A stretch of 15,000 nt of DNA from Actinidia chinensis (taxonomy: Eukaryota > Streptophyta > Magnoliopsida > Ericales > Actinidiaceae), in assembly GCA_009663005.1 (NCBI GenBank), contig VIGQ01001844.1, positions 1 to 15,000 on the forward strand, written 5' to 3'. Position numbers and translations under genes: made by a program. The stretch's first letter is position 1; every line of letters starts with the position of its first letter. The notes below the pieces were generated by a model that searched no databases, was not told the DNA's origin, and was given only the letters and a program-made list of their open reading frames with translations. Shown here piece after piece: positions 1-8,584 of this stretch.

Positions 1-260
1 TTTGGCAATGAGCAATATTGACGATCCAAAATATAAAAACAAGTAACAATCAACCAAGAAGAACACAAAAATTTTTACCGTGGAACCCTTGAATTGGGAG
101 AAAAACCACGTGTCCACTCTCAGGCACAAGATCATGCACTATGACCTGAGTTCAAACGGTTACAAGACTCTACAATCAAAACCTATGAATTCTATGATCT
201 AATAATTGTGTAGATTTAGCTCATTATACACGATTCACCATCACTATGCTTGATCCCCCA

Positions 261-309
<49 letters not shown>

Positions 310-960
310 CGATTTTTTCCAATTTGGTGATGAGATTTTTGCTAAGATTTCATTTTGAGCCTCTCGAAGTAGAGAAACACTTTTCTCTTGTTATAATGAT
401 ATATACAACTCTCCTTCGCTACTTAGAAGTGTTCGGCGCCTGTTTATCAGTCAAAATCTAATAATGCAGTTTTCAACGTTGTAGAGTCACACATATCGCT
501 CCAGGAATTACCTGCGAGAGGTCTGTGATAATTTAAAGCTCTCAGCATCTTCCGCAATGGTCCCGCGAGGCCTATCAGGCTCTTTCAGTATTTGGTCAGA
601 ACATTTTTCTCCGATATTCGATTGAAGCTGATTTTTGATGCGTTATACAAGAAGACTTCCGGGATACATTTTGCCTCTAATAAGCACTTGGCTGAATCGA
701 TCTCTAAGAAGGTAAAATCAAAATTAAAATTGCAAGTGAAAATCTTTTAGAATAGACAAGTCTTTCTTAGCACGAACTTGCATGAATTATGCTTGAAAAA
801 CCTTTCCAAATACTTTCAAATGCTTGATAAATATCTTCAAATACCTTGTGCTGATACTCAAATCTCCAAAATTACATTTAAAGAAACGTGTTACAAAATT
901 TCGCAATCACACAACCTTACATTTTTTTAATAAAATTAAAAGAACAAAACTAAAATCAAA
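1..960. other. Gene-free stretch resembling a plant dispersed repeat
   Basis: No convincing reading frame is present. Positions 60-125 contain text of the type 'accgtggaaccc ... gggagaaaaaccacg', which I recognise from many plant genomes as part of a dispersed, probably retroelement-derived sequence. The rest is moderately AT-rich and turns strongly A-rich after about 880. No terminal repeats, target-site duplication or protein domain could be seen, so the element class and its limits are not set. The repeat assignment rests on remembered similarity only. Confidence 0.35.
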
Positions 961-1040
961 ATTAAACAAACTGGAAACAAATAATTAAAAAAAAGAAAAA
1001 AACTAAAAAAAAAGTTACACAAAACTGAAAAAAACAACAT

Positions 1041-1054
1041 AGAGAGAGAGAGAG
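1041..1054. repeat. (AG)7 microsatellite
   Basis: A pure AG dinucleotide run follows an A-rich tract and is followed by G-rich sequence. It lies about 430 bp upstream of the complementary (TC)n run at 1479-1508, so the two could pair as an imperfect inverted repeat around the proteasome gene fragment. Confidence 0.9.
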
Positions 1055-1297
1055 CTGTGCGCAGTGGGGAGGGACATAATGGGGAACTTTATAGGAAGAC
1101 AAGGGGCGGGGGGCTGTCAGGGACACAGGGGAGGTGAGAGAAGCAATTTCATATTGAATTAGCCCCAAAAAAGAAAATCATATTGGACAAAAGTAGTCCT
1201 GAATCCTAATACTTGAGTGTTGTTCCCCCAAGCCCAATATCGTTTATCGTAAGAAAAATGAGCAACATATAAAAAAGAACCAGTGAAGTGAGCGAAA

Positions 1298-1470
1298 ATG
1301 GCGAGGTATGACCGAGTGATAACGTATCTCGCGGGCGGCCACTTCTCAGGTTGAATACGCCCTCGAATCCGTCCGCAAAGGGAAACGCCATCGTCGGCGT
1401 AGAGGCACCGACGCCATCGTCCTCGACTCGAGAAGAAGTTCGCCTGCCCAAACTCCAAAACTTTAGGTCC
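1298..1470 (+). pseudogene. 20S proteasome alpha-4 (PAD/PSMA7-type) exon 1 pseudogene fragment
   Basis: The intact protein is an alpha-ring subunit of the 20S proteasome, acting in cytosol and nucleus in protein degradation. The ATG at 1298 opens MARYDRVIT, matching the conserved alpha-4 N-terminus (MARYDRAIT). That frame stops at 1352-1354 after 18 codons, but the other frames continue the family sequence in order: VEYALESVRKG at 1350-1382, then NAIVGV, RGTDAIVL, EKK, and PKLQNFRS ending at 1470. Known family order is VEYALEAVRKGN, VGVRGTDTVVLGVEKK, PKLQDSRS. About the first 60 of roughly 250 residues are represented, broken by several small indels: shortened sequence before the VEY part, an extra base after RKG and a lost base before RGTD. 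Similarity ends where a (TC)n tract begins. No later exon was seen nearby. The family assignment is strong; the mode of copying (segmental or transposon-mediated capture) is unknown. Confidence 0.88.
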
Positions 1471-1475
1471 ACCCA

Positions 1476-1478
<3 letters not shown>

Positions 1479-1508
<30 letters not shown>
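1479..1508. repeat. (TC)15 microsatellite
   Basis: An uninterrupted TC dinucleotide run begins a few bases after similarity to the proteasome alpha-4 exon ends. Such runs are common in plant 5' UTRs and introns, so it may lie in the old intron or mark the break point of the fragment. It is read as Leu-Ser repeats in one spurious frame. Confidence 0.95.
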
Positions 1509-1510
<2 letters not shown>

Positions 1511-1513
<3 letters not shown>

Positions 1514-2735
1514 CGTATCTCGGTTTGCCTTGTAATTTCATGCTGTGCTTGTAATTTATTGTGAGGTTAGGGTTTTGGCCTTTTACGCTCCATTTGTATT
1601 GGGATAGTTGTTGAATTTCAAATAAGGGATTTCTGATCATTATTCAATGATAATAGCTTAAATTTTGGTCTGATAGTTTATATAAGGATTTTCAACATTG
1701 ATTTACGGTGATTGTTTAACAGGGTATTATTTGAAATACTTCACACTATGGATTGTAATAGTATAAAAAATGCCTTTCTAACACCTCTAATTTAAACAAC
1801 TTACAACAAAAGCAAAATACTCTACCAAAACTTCCGAGTATATTAACCCACTTCCTATCAACTTTTCTCCATAGATATATGCCGAACATAATGGAAAAAG
1901 AGGAGAAATGTCTAGAAGAACCATTCTTAGGAAGTGACATCACAATCCCAGTTCACCATGTCCTCTTTCAACTAATAAATCCGTAACTTCTGGTCAAAAT
2001 ATTTTTAATTACCCGGATCAACGATATTTGAATAGTCACATTCCACATTAATTCTCATCATCTTGGTTGGCTTCCCCACTTCAGATATCCTCGTTTCTTT
2101 CTTGTTTATCACCAAATTTTCATTCTCCTTATTCACTAAAGTTTCAATTCTTGAGTTTCAAGTCTTCAACCGATTGTTTGTTTGACATGCCACTCGCAAG
2201 AAACTATTAATACCCTCTTTGAAACTCGACTATTGTTCAACTCTTTGCTTCTTTTTTCTTTTTTCAGATTCCTGATGGATAACTTCTTTTAAGAGTTATG
2301 ATGAGCTGAGATAAAACAAATAAAAAAGAAAAAATAAAGTTTTTTTGATATGTTTATGTACATACTATTATACTAACATATAGTTTCTTTTGTTTTACAG
2401 ATTAACTTAACTAATATCGAATGAATATACACATATAGTCTTATACACACGGAAAGAGTTCATGAACACGTCAATAATCAACCAAGAGCCATAGAACAAC
2501 ACATTACAATGTCATTTTTCTATTTGTTGACATCACCAATGTTTTCTACACAATGGGAGGAACGATCAAATGGAGATATAACAAACCAAGAGTTTCCAAA
2601 CAACCTCTTTGTAATTCCTATTTGTTGAAATCAACTAACATTTGACTGGTGTGGTGTGGTGAATATGTAGAAAACCATTACAAGCCACAGAGGAGTCAAT
2701 GAAGAAATAAACCCTCTCGAATCGTGAAATTAAGG
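1511..2735. other. AT-rich gene-free stretch
   Basis: No reading frame with protein-like composition, no clear terminal repeats and no tandem array were seen on either strand. Around 2740-2750 there is 'ctagggttttctg', which resembles a telo-box element of plant 5' regions, but no gene follows it. Pyrimidine-rich patches near 2090-2270 are unremarkable. Confidence 0.5.
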
Positions 2736-2779
2736 CTTCTAGGGTTTTCTGTTCTCATTCACCAGGAATTTTTTTTTCT

Positions 2780-3000
2780 CCCAACGATTTGCGTCCCATT
2801 TGGACAATAAAAAAAAACAAATAGGAGGGGCCATTTTGGGGTTTTGGGTGAGGCCATTATTTTTTATTGGGCTTAAAAAATTCAATAACCAATCTATCCA
2901 TAATAGGAGGCTGGATGGCCCCCGGTTTTGGATTTTTGGGGGCCAAGGCGGCTTGCCTGTGGGCTTGGCCCAAGGGCCGGGTCTGCTATGGAATATAAGC
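2780..3000. repeat. GC-rich block resembling plant transposon leader sequence
   Basis: Within AT-rich surroundings this block is rich in 'ggggccatttt', 'gggggccaa' and 'gggcttggccc' motifs. Its style resembles the GC-rich non-coding leader of the hAT element at about 4900-5000, which carries repeated 'gggctgggct' text. Both strands are open for about 100 codons, but the predicted peptides are low in complexity and match no family I know. I take it as non-coding dispersed-repeat debris; the hAT link is a compositional impression only. Confidence 0.3.
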
Positions 3001-3149
3001 TTATTCACAGTCTTAGATGGAACTGGACACATCATCGTTAGAACTGTAGCGCAATGTTTAAAGGTCTGTCTTGACTATAGGGAACGGGATAATTCCAACT
3101 CCTCACTAATATACTTGTGTGTATGGAATAGGACCGTGTTGAAATAATT

Positions 3150-3898
3150 AATTTTTATACGACTATATAAAACAATTAATACCTCTTTTTATTAGAGGAA
3201 TGCTTATAATTTTAATTCGATATAATAAATAGACCCGGCGCATTTAGTATTATTGTTTTGATTCATAAAAGAGTGAGATTCTTTACGACGGCAATAAACT
3301 CAGTGAGTGGGGCAGTAATATTACGTGTATGGTGAATATTAAATATTGATGGAATCCACGTAACGAGTATAGGGTTGATGATACCCTTGAGAAAACAACT
3401 TATAAGTTTGTATTATGTCACACCCTGCAGGTGGATTATGAATCAGCACAACATCAAATAAGTTTGACATTAAATTTAATAGACGGGTAGTTGATCGAAC
3501 GTGTGGAGATAAATAAGCATTTAATAAAATAGGAGCTCAAAATCATAATTTCAAGTATGACAATGAGTTGCAATTATAATTATTTAGTAGATTTAATTAT
3601 AATTTACATAAATAGGGTTAATTGATGATTAGGAATCCTTATGTGTGTAGGAACTTAATTCCTGTGGTGCCTAAATTATACGCGCTCTATATAGCAGCTA
3701 GGGCTAAGAAAATTACTTTGAACAAATCCTAGCAACCGCGAGTCCACTCTCTTTGGAGTAAGGCGCCATTGATGTGAGGAATATTAATAGTAAGACTCGA
3801 TTGGGTTGTGATCGAGCGGCTGTGATTACCTGTTGTTTTTTGGAATCAACGAGGGGATGATTTAACATGTAGATTAGATTCTGTTAATTAGATCCAGA
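3150..3898. other. AT-rich gene-free stretch, possibly LTR-derived, with a TATA-like site
   Basis: No reading frame of note. A TATA-like motif 'tctatatag' lies at 3686-3694, followed by 'cagctagggctaag', an arrangement expected of a promoter, perhaps inside a decayed LTR. I could not find a second LTR copy, TG...CA ends with a flanking duplication, or a primer binding site, so the LTR reading is tentative. Confidence 0.25.
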
Positions 3899-4140
3899 TT
3901 AAATTTTTGGTCTTATATGTATGCGATATAAACAGAGTCGTGAAAAATTCCGGCAATCCCCATCACCTGCCCGCTTCAAGCCTAGAAAACCATGGTGTAT
4001 TGACAATGTCGAGTTCTGGGGACAATGACTATTGGAGAAGGGCTGGGTGTGGGGAGGCGTGAATTGGTGGAGGATTCCGGGATTAGTCACTGGTGCCGGC
4101 CCAAGCTGCCATCGAGTCGAGGTGCTGAGCGGAGATGCTT

Positions 4141-4255
4141 TGGCCCAATAGAGCAGTACTTTGTGCCTGCCCAATTTGAGATTCGTGAACTGTTGTTATG
4201 GCTCCCGATGGACCAAGCCACCAGGATTGGTGGTGGGTTCAATTCCCACCTCGGC
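4141..4255 (+). repeat. tRNA-like remnant (possible SINE head or tRNA fossil)
   Basis: The clearest element is a perfect T-arm: GGTGGG, a seven-base loop TTCAATT, then CCCACC, at 4232-4250, holding a good pol III B box (GGTTCAATTCC, 4236-4246). An A-box-like TGGCCCAATAGA lies at 4141-4152. The spacing of over 80 bases is too long for a normal tRNA, and no matching 5' acceptor strand was found. There is no A-rich tail after it. A degraded tRNA-derived SINE is possible; so is coincidence. Confidence 0.25.
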
Positions 4256-4518
4256 CAACTTTGATTCTTGAATTTGTTATGTTTCTTTCCTGTTTGTTTT
4301 TCTTCTCGTCCTTCCACTCAAGTTTTCTGCCTACTTTGCTCGTACCTTGAAGCCATTTTAATTGTCTTGGGCTGAAATTTTTTTTAAAGAATTACAAATT
4401 TTTTTTTATAGAAACAGATATGCAAAATTTATATAAAACTAAGCAATTTCATAACTAATATACAGATTATAGCAAAAGTGTATATAAACCGGCAAATATT
4501 TAAAAAAAATTATAAAAA

Positions 4519-4764
4519 TTACCTATTAAAATTGTGCCCGACGTTTTTTATAGAATATAAATCATCTGCTATTGAATTTGAATCGATAGGTTCGGAAAGT
4601 TCTCTTTTGATACAGACAATCATTGAATCTGCAAGAAACTCATTTTTCATCTTATTGCGAAAAGCAATTTTAATATACTTTATAACTAAAAATGCTCGTT
4701 CAATAGTTGTTTTGGTAACGGAAAGAGTTAAAATAAAATGAATTAACCTTTGCAGTGGCTCCAC
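4519..4764 (-). pseudogene. hAT transposase C-terminal fragment (dimerisation region)
   Basis: The 81-codon frame holds LTLSVTKTTIERAF followed by RNKMKNEFLADSMIV and an acidic/Ser-rich end. This matches the hAT C-terminal dimerisation region of plant ZMYM1-like (TTF-type zinc finger) transposases, where the usual wording is LTLPVSTATTERAFS ... LRNKM..DFL.D..V.YIERE. In the family this region mediates transposase dimer formation. Everything upstream is missing: zinc finger, DUF4371-like part and catalytic core, several hundred residues. The apparent start codon lies in terminus-like sequence (MEPL is read from GGAGCCACTG), so it is an artefact of the deletion junction and not a real start. 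No in-frame stop interrupts the fragment, suggesting fairly modest age or chance preservation. Confidence 0.8.
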
Positions 4765-4769
4765 CCCTG
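4747..4769. repeat. Internal copy of the hAT terminus
   Basis: These 23 bases match 4992-5014 at 22 positions (one A/G difference in the 'ccacccctg' versus 'ccgcccctg' part) in direct orientation, 245 bp apart. The internal copy runs straight into transposase coding sequence on the minus strand. Confidence 0.9.
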
Positions 4770-5022
4770 GACAGAGAGGCGGGTGAATCGTATGAGATGA
4801 TAGGTTGAGAATTGGTTTTAATGAAAGAAATTGTAGGTTTAGCCCCTCACCAAAATTTAAAAATCCAATTTTGACCCAAAAACTTGTGTTTCATTTCATT
4901 TGGGCCATGGGCTGGGCTGAGCACTGGGCTAGGCGGTGGGCTAGGATTGGCTGGGATTGGCTGGGCTCCCCCGGGCTACAGCCCAGGTAAGCCTTTGCAG
5001 TGGCTCCGCCCCTGCTTGAAGC

Positions 5023-5820
5023 CTTTTCCCCTCCTGATGAATGTTTATTTTTTGTTGGTCTTTTTACGGCGTCACGTTTTCTTCTTCGTAATTATCTTCA
5101 TCGATGATGATGAGTCCACTTGACCAACTTTATTCCACTGGCAGTAGCTTAATATTAGCTGAGACTTAGTTTTTAATTATCGCTTTCTGCGTTTTCCAAA
5201 TAGTTTATAGTGGTGGTTCGTCAGGGTGAACTGCATATCAGGTGCAAATAGTTGCGCAATAAAGATTTGAATTGTAATACGATTGTGTGTCCAACCTGAC
5301 AAAGAATACAAACGAGCTTCCAACGCACGACTGTCGCGAAACCTTCAACGCAATACCATAAAGAAAATCATTAAAGTCACAGCACCGTGCTTAATATAGT
5401 TTTCTTTTATGGATTTATAGAGTCAACTGCCGTGTTCGAATACTATGTGTGGTGGAACCAAGGCCTTTTTTTCATCACCTCACGTTTGTTGTATTGATAT
5501 AAGATTACGAGTTGATTAATACTTTGTCCACTTTGTCACAAGTTTGACAATACGAGATATCTTAGCGCGACTAAGAAACGTAGCGAATTGCTATAGCTGG
5601 TGTGAATTGCAATTCCATGAACTATCGAATTTTTGAACCAAGTTGGCGTGTAAAAGCCTTAGGCCAATTGGGCGTATATGGGCCCCCTCCTTCACATTAG
5701 TGAAATTTTAAGTATAAAAACTGGCTAACTGAAAATAAAACATACAAATAGTAAATAAAATAGTATTTTAATAAACATAGGCGGACATTTTTTATTTGGA
5801 CAAACACAAGAGAACCATTG
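5023..5820. other. Gene-free stretch
   Basis: No protein-like frame and no clear element ends. Short GC patches ('ttgggcgtatatgggccccctcc' region near 5667-5690) recall transposon non-coding sequence. The part at 5700-5770 is A-rich. Nothing else could be supported. Confidence 0.45.
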
Positions 5821-5830
5821 TTTATGAAGC

Positions 5831-5950
5831 CCACAAAACATGGCCCCTCCAAGATCGGTTTGAGGCTTGATTTTGGATAAATTGCACCACCCACAAAACA
5901 TGGCCCCTACAAGATCAGTTTGAGGCTTGATTTTGGATAAATTGCAACAC
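5831..5950. repeat. 60-bp tandem duplication (two copies)
   Basis: Copy one is 5831-5890 and copy two 5891-5950. They differ at three positions only (C/A at 5849/5909, G/A at 5857/5917, C/A at 5887/5947), so 57 of 60 bases are identical. Because 60 is a multiple of three, the minus-strand frame shows a 20-residue peptide repeat (core KPQTDL.GAMFCG), but there is no sign that it is translated. Confidence 0.95.
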
Positions 5951-6147
5951 AAGTTGAATTATTTTTGTCTTTATTAATTTTTTATAAAAATTTAATTAAT
6001 TTTTTTTACTTTCTCAGCTTGTGAAAAGTAATTTTTTTCACACAAATTAAAGACACTCAAATCAATTTAATGAAAGGGTTTTTTCATAATAATCCTGAAA
6101 AGTTCATTTGGATTAATTCGGGATTTACTCACTTTTCATATTCTTTT

Positions 6148-6503
6148 GGATAAATTTCACTGATCTCTCCTAAGAATTCTGACAAATACAGTCACCTCTC
6201 ATGTGGTTTCAAAAATATCACTGAATTTCTTTTTAAAACTAATGTCAAGATTCTCTAGAGTTGTTTTTGTGCAAACATGACAAACTTGACATATGATTTA
6301 AGGCTTTCCAAAAAAGTTCGCAATACATCTATTTAAAAAAGTCTTAAATCAAATGACAAATTTGTTTTTTTTGCACAAAAAATAGCTCAAGGAGAATCTT
6401 GAGATTAGTTCAAAAGTTAAGAAGGTCAAAGATATTTTTAAAATTACATAGGAGGTGGTTGTATTTGTCAAAAATCTCAGAAAAGCTCAGTGAAATTTAC
6501 CCT
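6148..6503. mobile_element. Foldback (long inverted repeat) MITE-like element
   Basis: The arms 6148-6304 and 6341-6503 are reverse complements over nearly their whole length, with about three quarters or more of the positions matching and small indels. The outer ends read ggataaatttcactga (left) and, on the opposite strand, gggtaaatttcactga (right). A loop of about 36 bases separates the arms. Transcribed, the block would fold into a long hairpin of about 155 bp. There is no coding capacity. No convincing target-site duplication was found at the edges, so the superfamily is not set and the exact ends may be off by several bases. Confidence 0.85.
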
Positions 6504-6730
6504 AATTTTATTGGACGGAAAAATAAAAGATTTTGAATAAAAAGACAAAAAAAAAATTGAAAACAAAAAATAGTCTAGACTGCGATGCAATTTATCCGAC
6601 TTACGCAGGAGTATGGTCCCCTCGTTAGAAGACAATTAGCAGAGATTTTGTGATTGACCACCCCATTTCCACAGCTTCAGCAACTTATCCCTTGCTGTGA
6701 ACAAAGCCATAGACACATGAATGGCCCAAT

Positions 6731-7143
6731 CTAGTCGGGCCAAGTGAATTGTGGAGCCATTGATGCAGCAGAAAGTGACACCGAAAACACTGTCCCCCTG
6801 CGAACAATCCAGGCATTAATCTGAAGGAATAAGTTTGTCTCTGCTCTCATGTAGGCCAAACAATCAAAAATCAGACAAACAAATGAGACGCCCAGGGATT
6901 TTTGGGGTGAGTTTCGAAAGGGGACGTGTTCCACCCTTGTACTTGAGTTGGAGAGGCTGATAAGATCGGAACGAGGAAGGCCATCACGGTGGTAAGGAAG
7001 CGAATGTATACTGCGCTTGTGAAGTCATAGGTCATGAGTATCGATAAAATGTTGATCTGTGCAAAGAAAATCTCTGAATTGGATGCGTCAGGGAGGCATG
7101 CGTCAAATTCTTAGCACAAGCATTGGAGATGGGTGAGTGCCAT
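6731..7143 (-). pseudogene. Decayed gene fragment encoding a hydrophobic protein (family unnamed)
   Basis: On the minus strand an ATG at 7143 opens MALTHLQCLC followed by a TAA stop. The same frame then stays open for 79 codons (down to TGA at 6871-6873), with protein-like composition: TYDFTSAVYIRF, a hydrophobic stretch LTTVMAFLVPIL, then a conserved-looking QGWNTSPFETHP. Just before the TGA the sense passes to another frame (CLIFDCLAYMRAETNLFL), which ends at 6731. The text is unlike the AT-rich surroundings and reads as a single protein broken by one nonsense codon and at least one frameshift. It resembles small plant membrane proteins of unknown function that I cannot name. No other exons were recognised. 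The Harbinger-like MITE lies 61 bp beyond the ATG. Confidence 0.5.
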
Positions 7144-7204
7144 TGGTGAGAACGCGTATATATATAAATATAAGCCAAGTAGGATATGGATTGGGCTTAT
7201 ATAA

Positions 7205-7638
7205 GGCAATGTTTGGCGGGTGGATTAGGAGGGCGGATAACTTTTCCCCCGAACAATTTTTTTTTCCCCCGCGTTGGCTTGCGTATATGGAGCGCGGATA
7301 ACTTTTTTCCCCCAGTAACTTTTCCTCAGGGCAGGTGGATAGAGGCGGATAATTTGTTTGGTGGCCTAGACCCTAACTAAAGTTATCCGGGGATAAGGAG
7401 GTGGGGGATAAGAAAAAAAATAATAAAGAGAACAAATGTATAATTTATATATATATATATAGAACAAACTAAAATATTATATTTTTAATACAAGATATTT
7501 TTACATTTTGTTTCTCGATATGATTTACTCCTTATCTCACACCCTTATCCACCTATTCTAAAAAGTATCCAACAAAATTCAAAAAAATTATCCCCCCTCT
7601 AAAATTATCCCCTCCCATATCCTCCAGCCAAAGACCCC
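7205..7638. mobile_element. Tourist/PIF-Harbinger-like MITE, 434 bp
   Basis: Terminal inverted repeats of about 40 bases are visible: the left end reads ggcaatgtttggcgggtgg and the right end, on the opposite strand, ggggtctttggctggagg; both then continue to a 'ggataa(c/t)tttt' word. The element is flanked on both sides by TAA (7202-7204 and 7639-7641), the 3-bp duplication expected of PIF/Harbinger elements. Inside are subterminal repeats of the 'ggataacttttcccc' type and a short (TA)n run at 7446-7461. No transposase is encoded, so movement would have depended on an autonomous element elsewhere. Confidence 0.8.
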
Positions 7639-7682
7639 TAAACAACATGCTACATAGCGGCATCGGTTTTGCCAGCCCCCTA

Positions 7683-8175
7683 TTTGGACTTTAACGCGTA
7701 ACATAACGTGATATCTACATACCCTACATATCCTGTTACTCGGTGGCATAGCTGATAGCTACATATCTTACTATCCTGGTGCAACATATCTGTAGCCTAT
7801 CAGTTATATATATATATATATATTATATATGTACTATATTGGACTTTACTCGGTGCATAGCTGATAGCTACATATCCTACATATCCTGGTGCATATATAT
7901 GTAGCTATCAGTTATATATATATAATATATATATAATATATATATATAATATTATATATATTTGGACTTTAACTCAGTCATAGCTATAGCCCTACATATC
8001 CTACATATCCTGGTGCATATATATGTTACTATCAGTTATTATATATTATAATTTGGACTTTAACTCGGTGCATGCGGATAGCTACATATCCTACATATCC
8101 GGTGCATCTACATAGGCTGATAGCTACATATCCTACATATCCTGGTGCAATATATATTAGCTATCACTATAATAA
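7683..8175. repeat. Degenerate AT-rich tandem array with hairpin-forming unit
   Basis: Units begin with 'ttggactttaactcggtg' at about 7683, 7839, 7961 and 8052. Each continues with 'catagctgatagctacat', 'atcctacatatcctggtgc' and 'atatatgtagctatcag', then a variable TA-rich tail. Within a unit CTGATAGCTACATAT and ATATATGTAGCTATCAG are inverted copies, so each unit can form a hairpin with a loop of about 20 bases. Unit length varies from about 91 to 156 bases because of small indels, partial internal repeats and TA-tract length. No coding frame exists. The indels could be biological or could reflect assembly of noisy reads across an AT-rich repeat. Confidence 0.85.
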
Positions 8176-8179
8176 TATA

Positions 8180-8584
8180 TATTTCTAACTTAACAATCAC
8201 AAATTCTAGTAGCCATTCAATGAGAGAACATGATATGATTCCTGTAGCTTTTTAAATGGTCAACTAGTCGAATAGTTGACCTATTACCTCCGGTTTTATT
8301 GGAATGTAAAATCTTGGTGGGATAGATCCCTTACCGAGAGTCAAGAGAAGATTTAACAATGCCATTCCAATTCAGATGAAAATAACCTTCCGATGGGTGG
8401 ATGAAGATATCGGATCTGGAAACCTGAGGGCATAAAGACTTTGAGTTAATACAATTATTAAACAATATAATAGGAAACCATTTAACATACCACGACTATA
8501 CGAATAAGTAAATTAAATATAACAAATAAAGCAGAGAGCAATTAAACAAAATTGCCAGAACGCTATACAACCCTCCATCTGTGT
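8180..8584. other. AT-rich gene-free stretch
   Basis: No reading frame, no repeats beyond short A/T runs and no recognisable motif were seen between the hairpin array and the first copy of the direct duplication. Confidence 0.5.

Larger units (their letters stand above)
4354..5014 (-). mobile_element. Internally deleted hAT element (plant ZMYM1-like family)
   Basis: Read on the minus strand, the right edge at 5014 begins with CAGGGGCGGAGCCACTG, a hAT-type terminus. It is followed by a GC-rich leader with repeated 'cagccca' words, then a 'ggggctaaacctacaat' segment, which I know from plant elements of this family. The remaining transposase C-terminus (4519-4764) and a T-rich 3' tail follow. 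The right edge is flanked by CTTGAAGC (5015-5022), and the same eight bases occur at 4346-4353, consistent with the 8-bp target duplication hAT elements make; this sets the left limit. The left end starts CATTTT and does not match the right terminus well, so the left edge may be damaged. A near-copy of the terminus lies inside, at 4747-4769. The element cannot move by itself. Confidence 0.65.

Noticed and set aside
962..1168. Minus-strand 68-codon frame rich in Phe, Ser and Leu
   Set aside because: It arises from A-rich and (AG)n tracts, has no domain character and no gene context.
1206..1640. 144-codon minus-strand frame, the longest in the window
   Set aside because: It is the antisense of the proteasome fragment and the (TC)n run (read as Arg-Glu repeats), so it is a shadow frame.
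3150..3898. Possible solo LTR with TATA box
   Set aside because: No second copy, TG...CA limits or flanking 5-bp duplication could be found; kept only as a descriptive stretch.
4141..4255. Functional tRNA gene
   Set aside because: A/B-box spacing exceeds 80 bases and no cloverleaf with a paired acceptor stem can be drawn.
7683..8175. CRISPR-like array
   Set aside because: Units are AT-rich, variable in length and contain no unique spacers of constant size; this is a degenerate tandem repeat in plant-type DNA.
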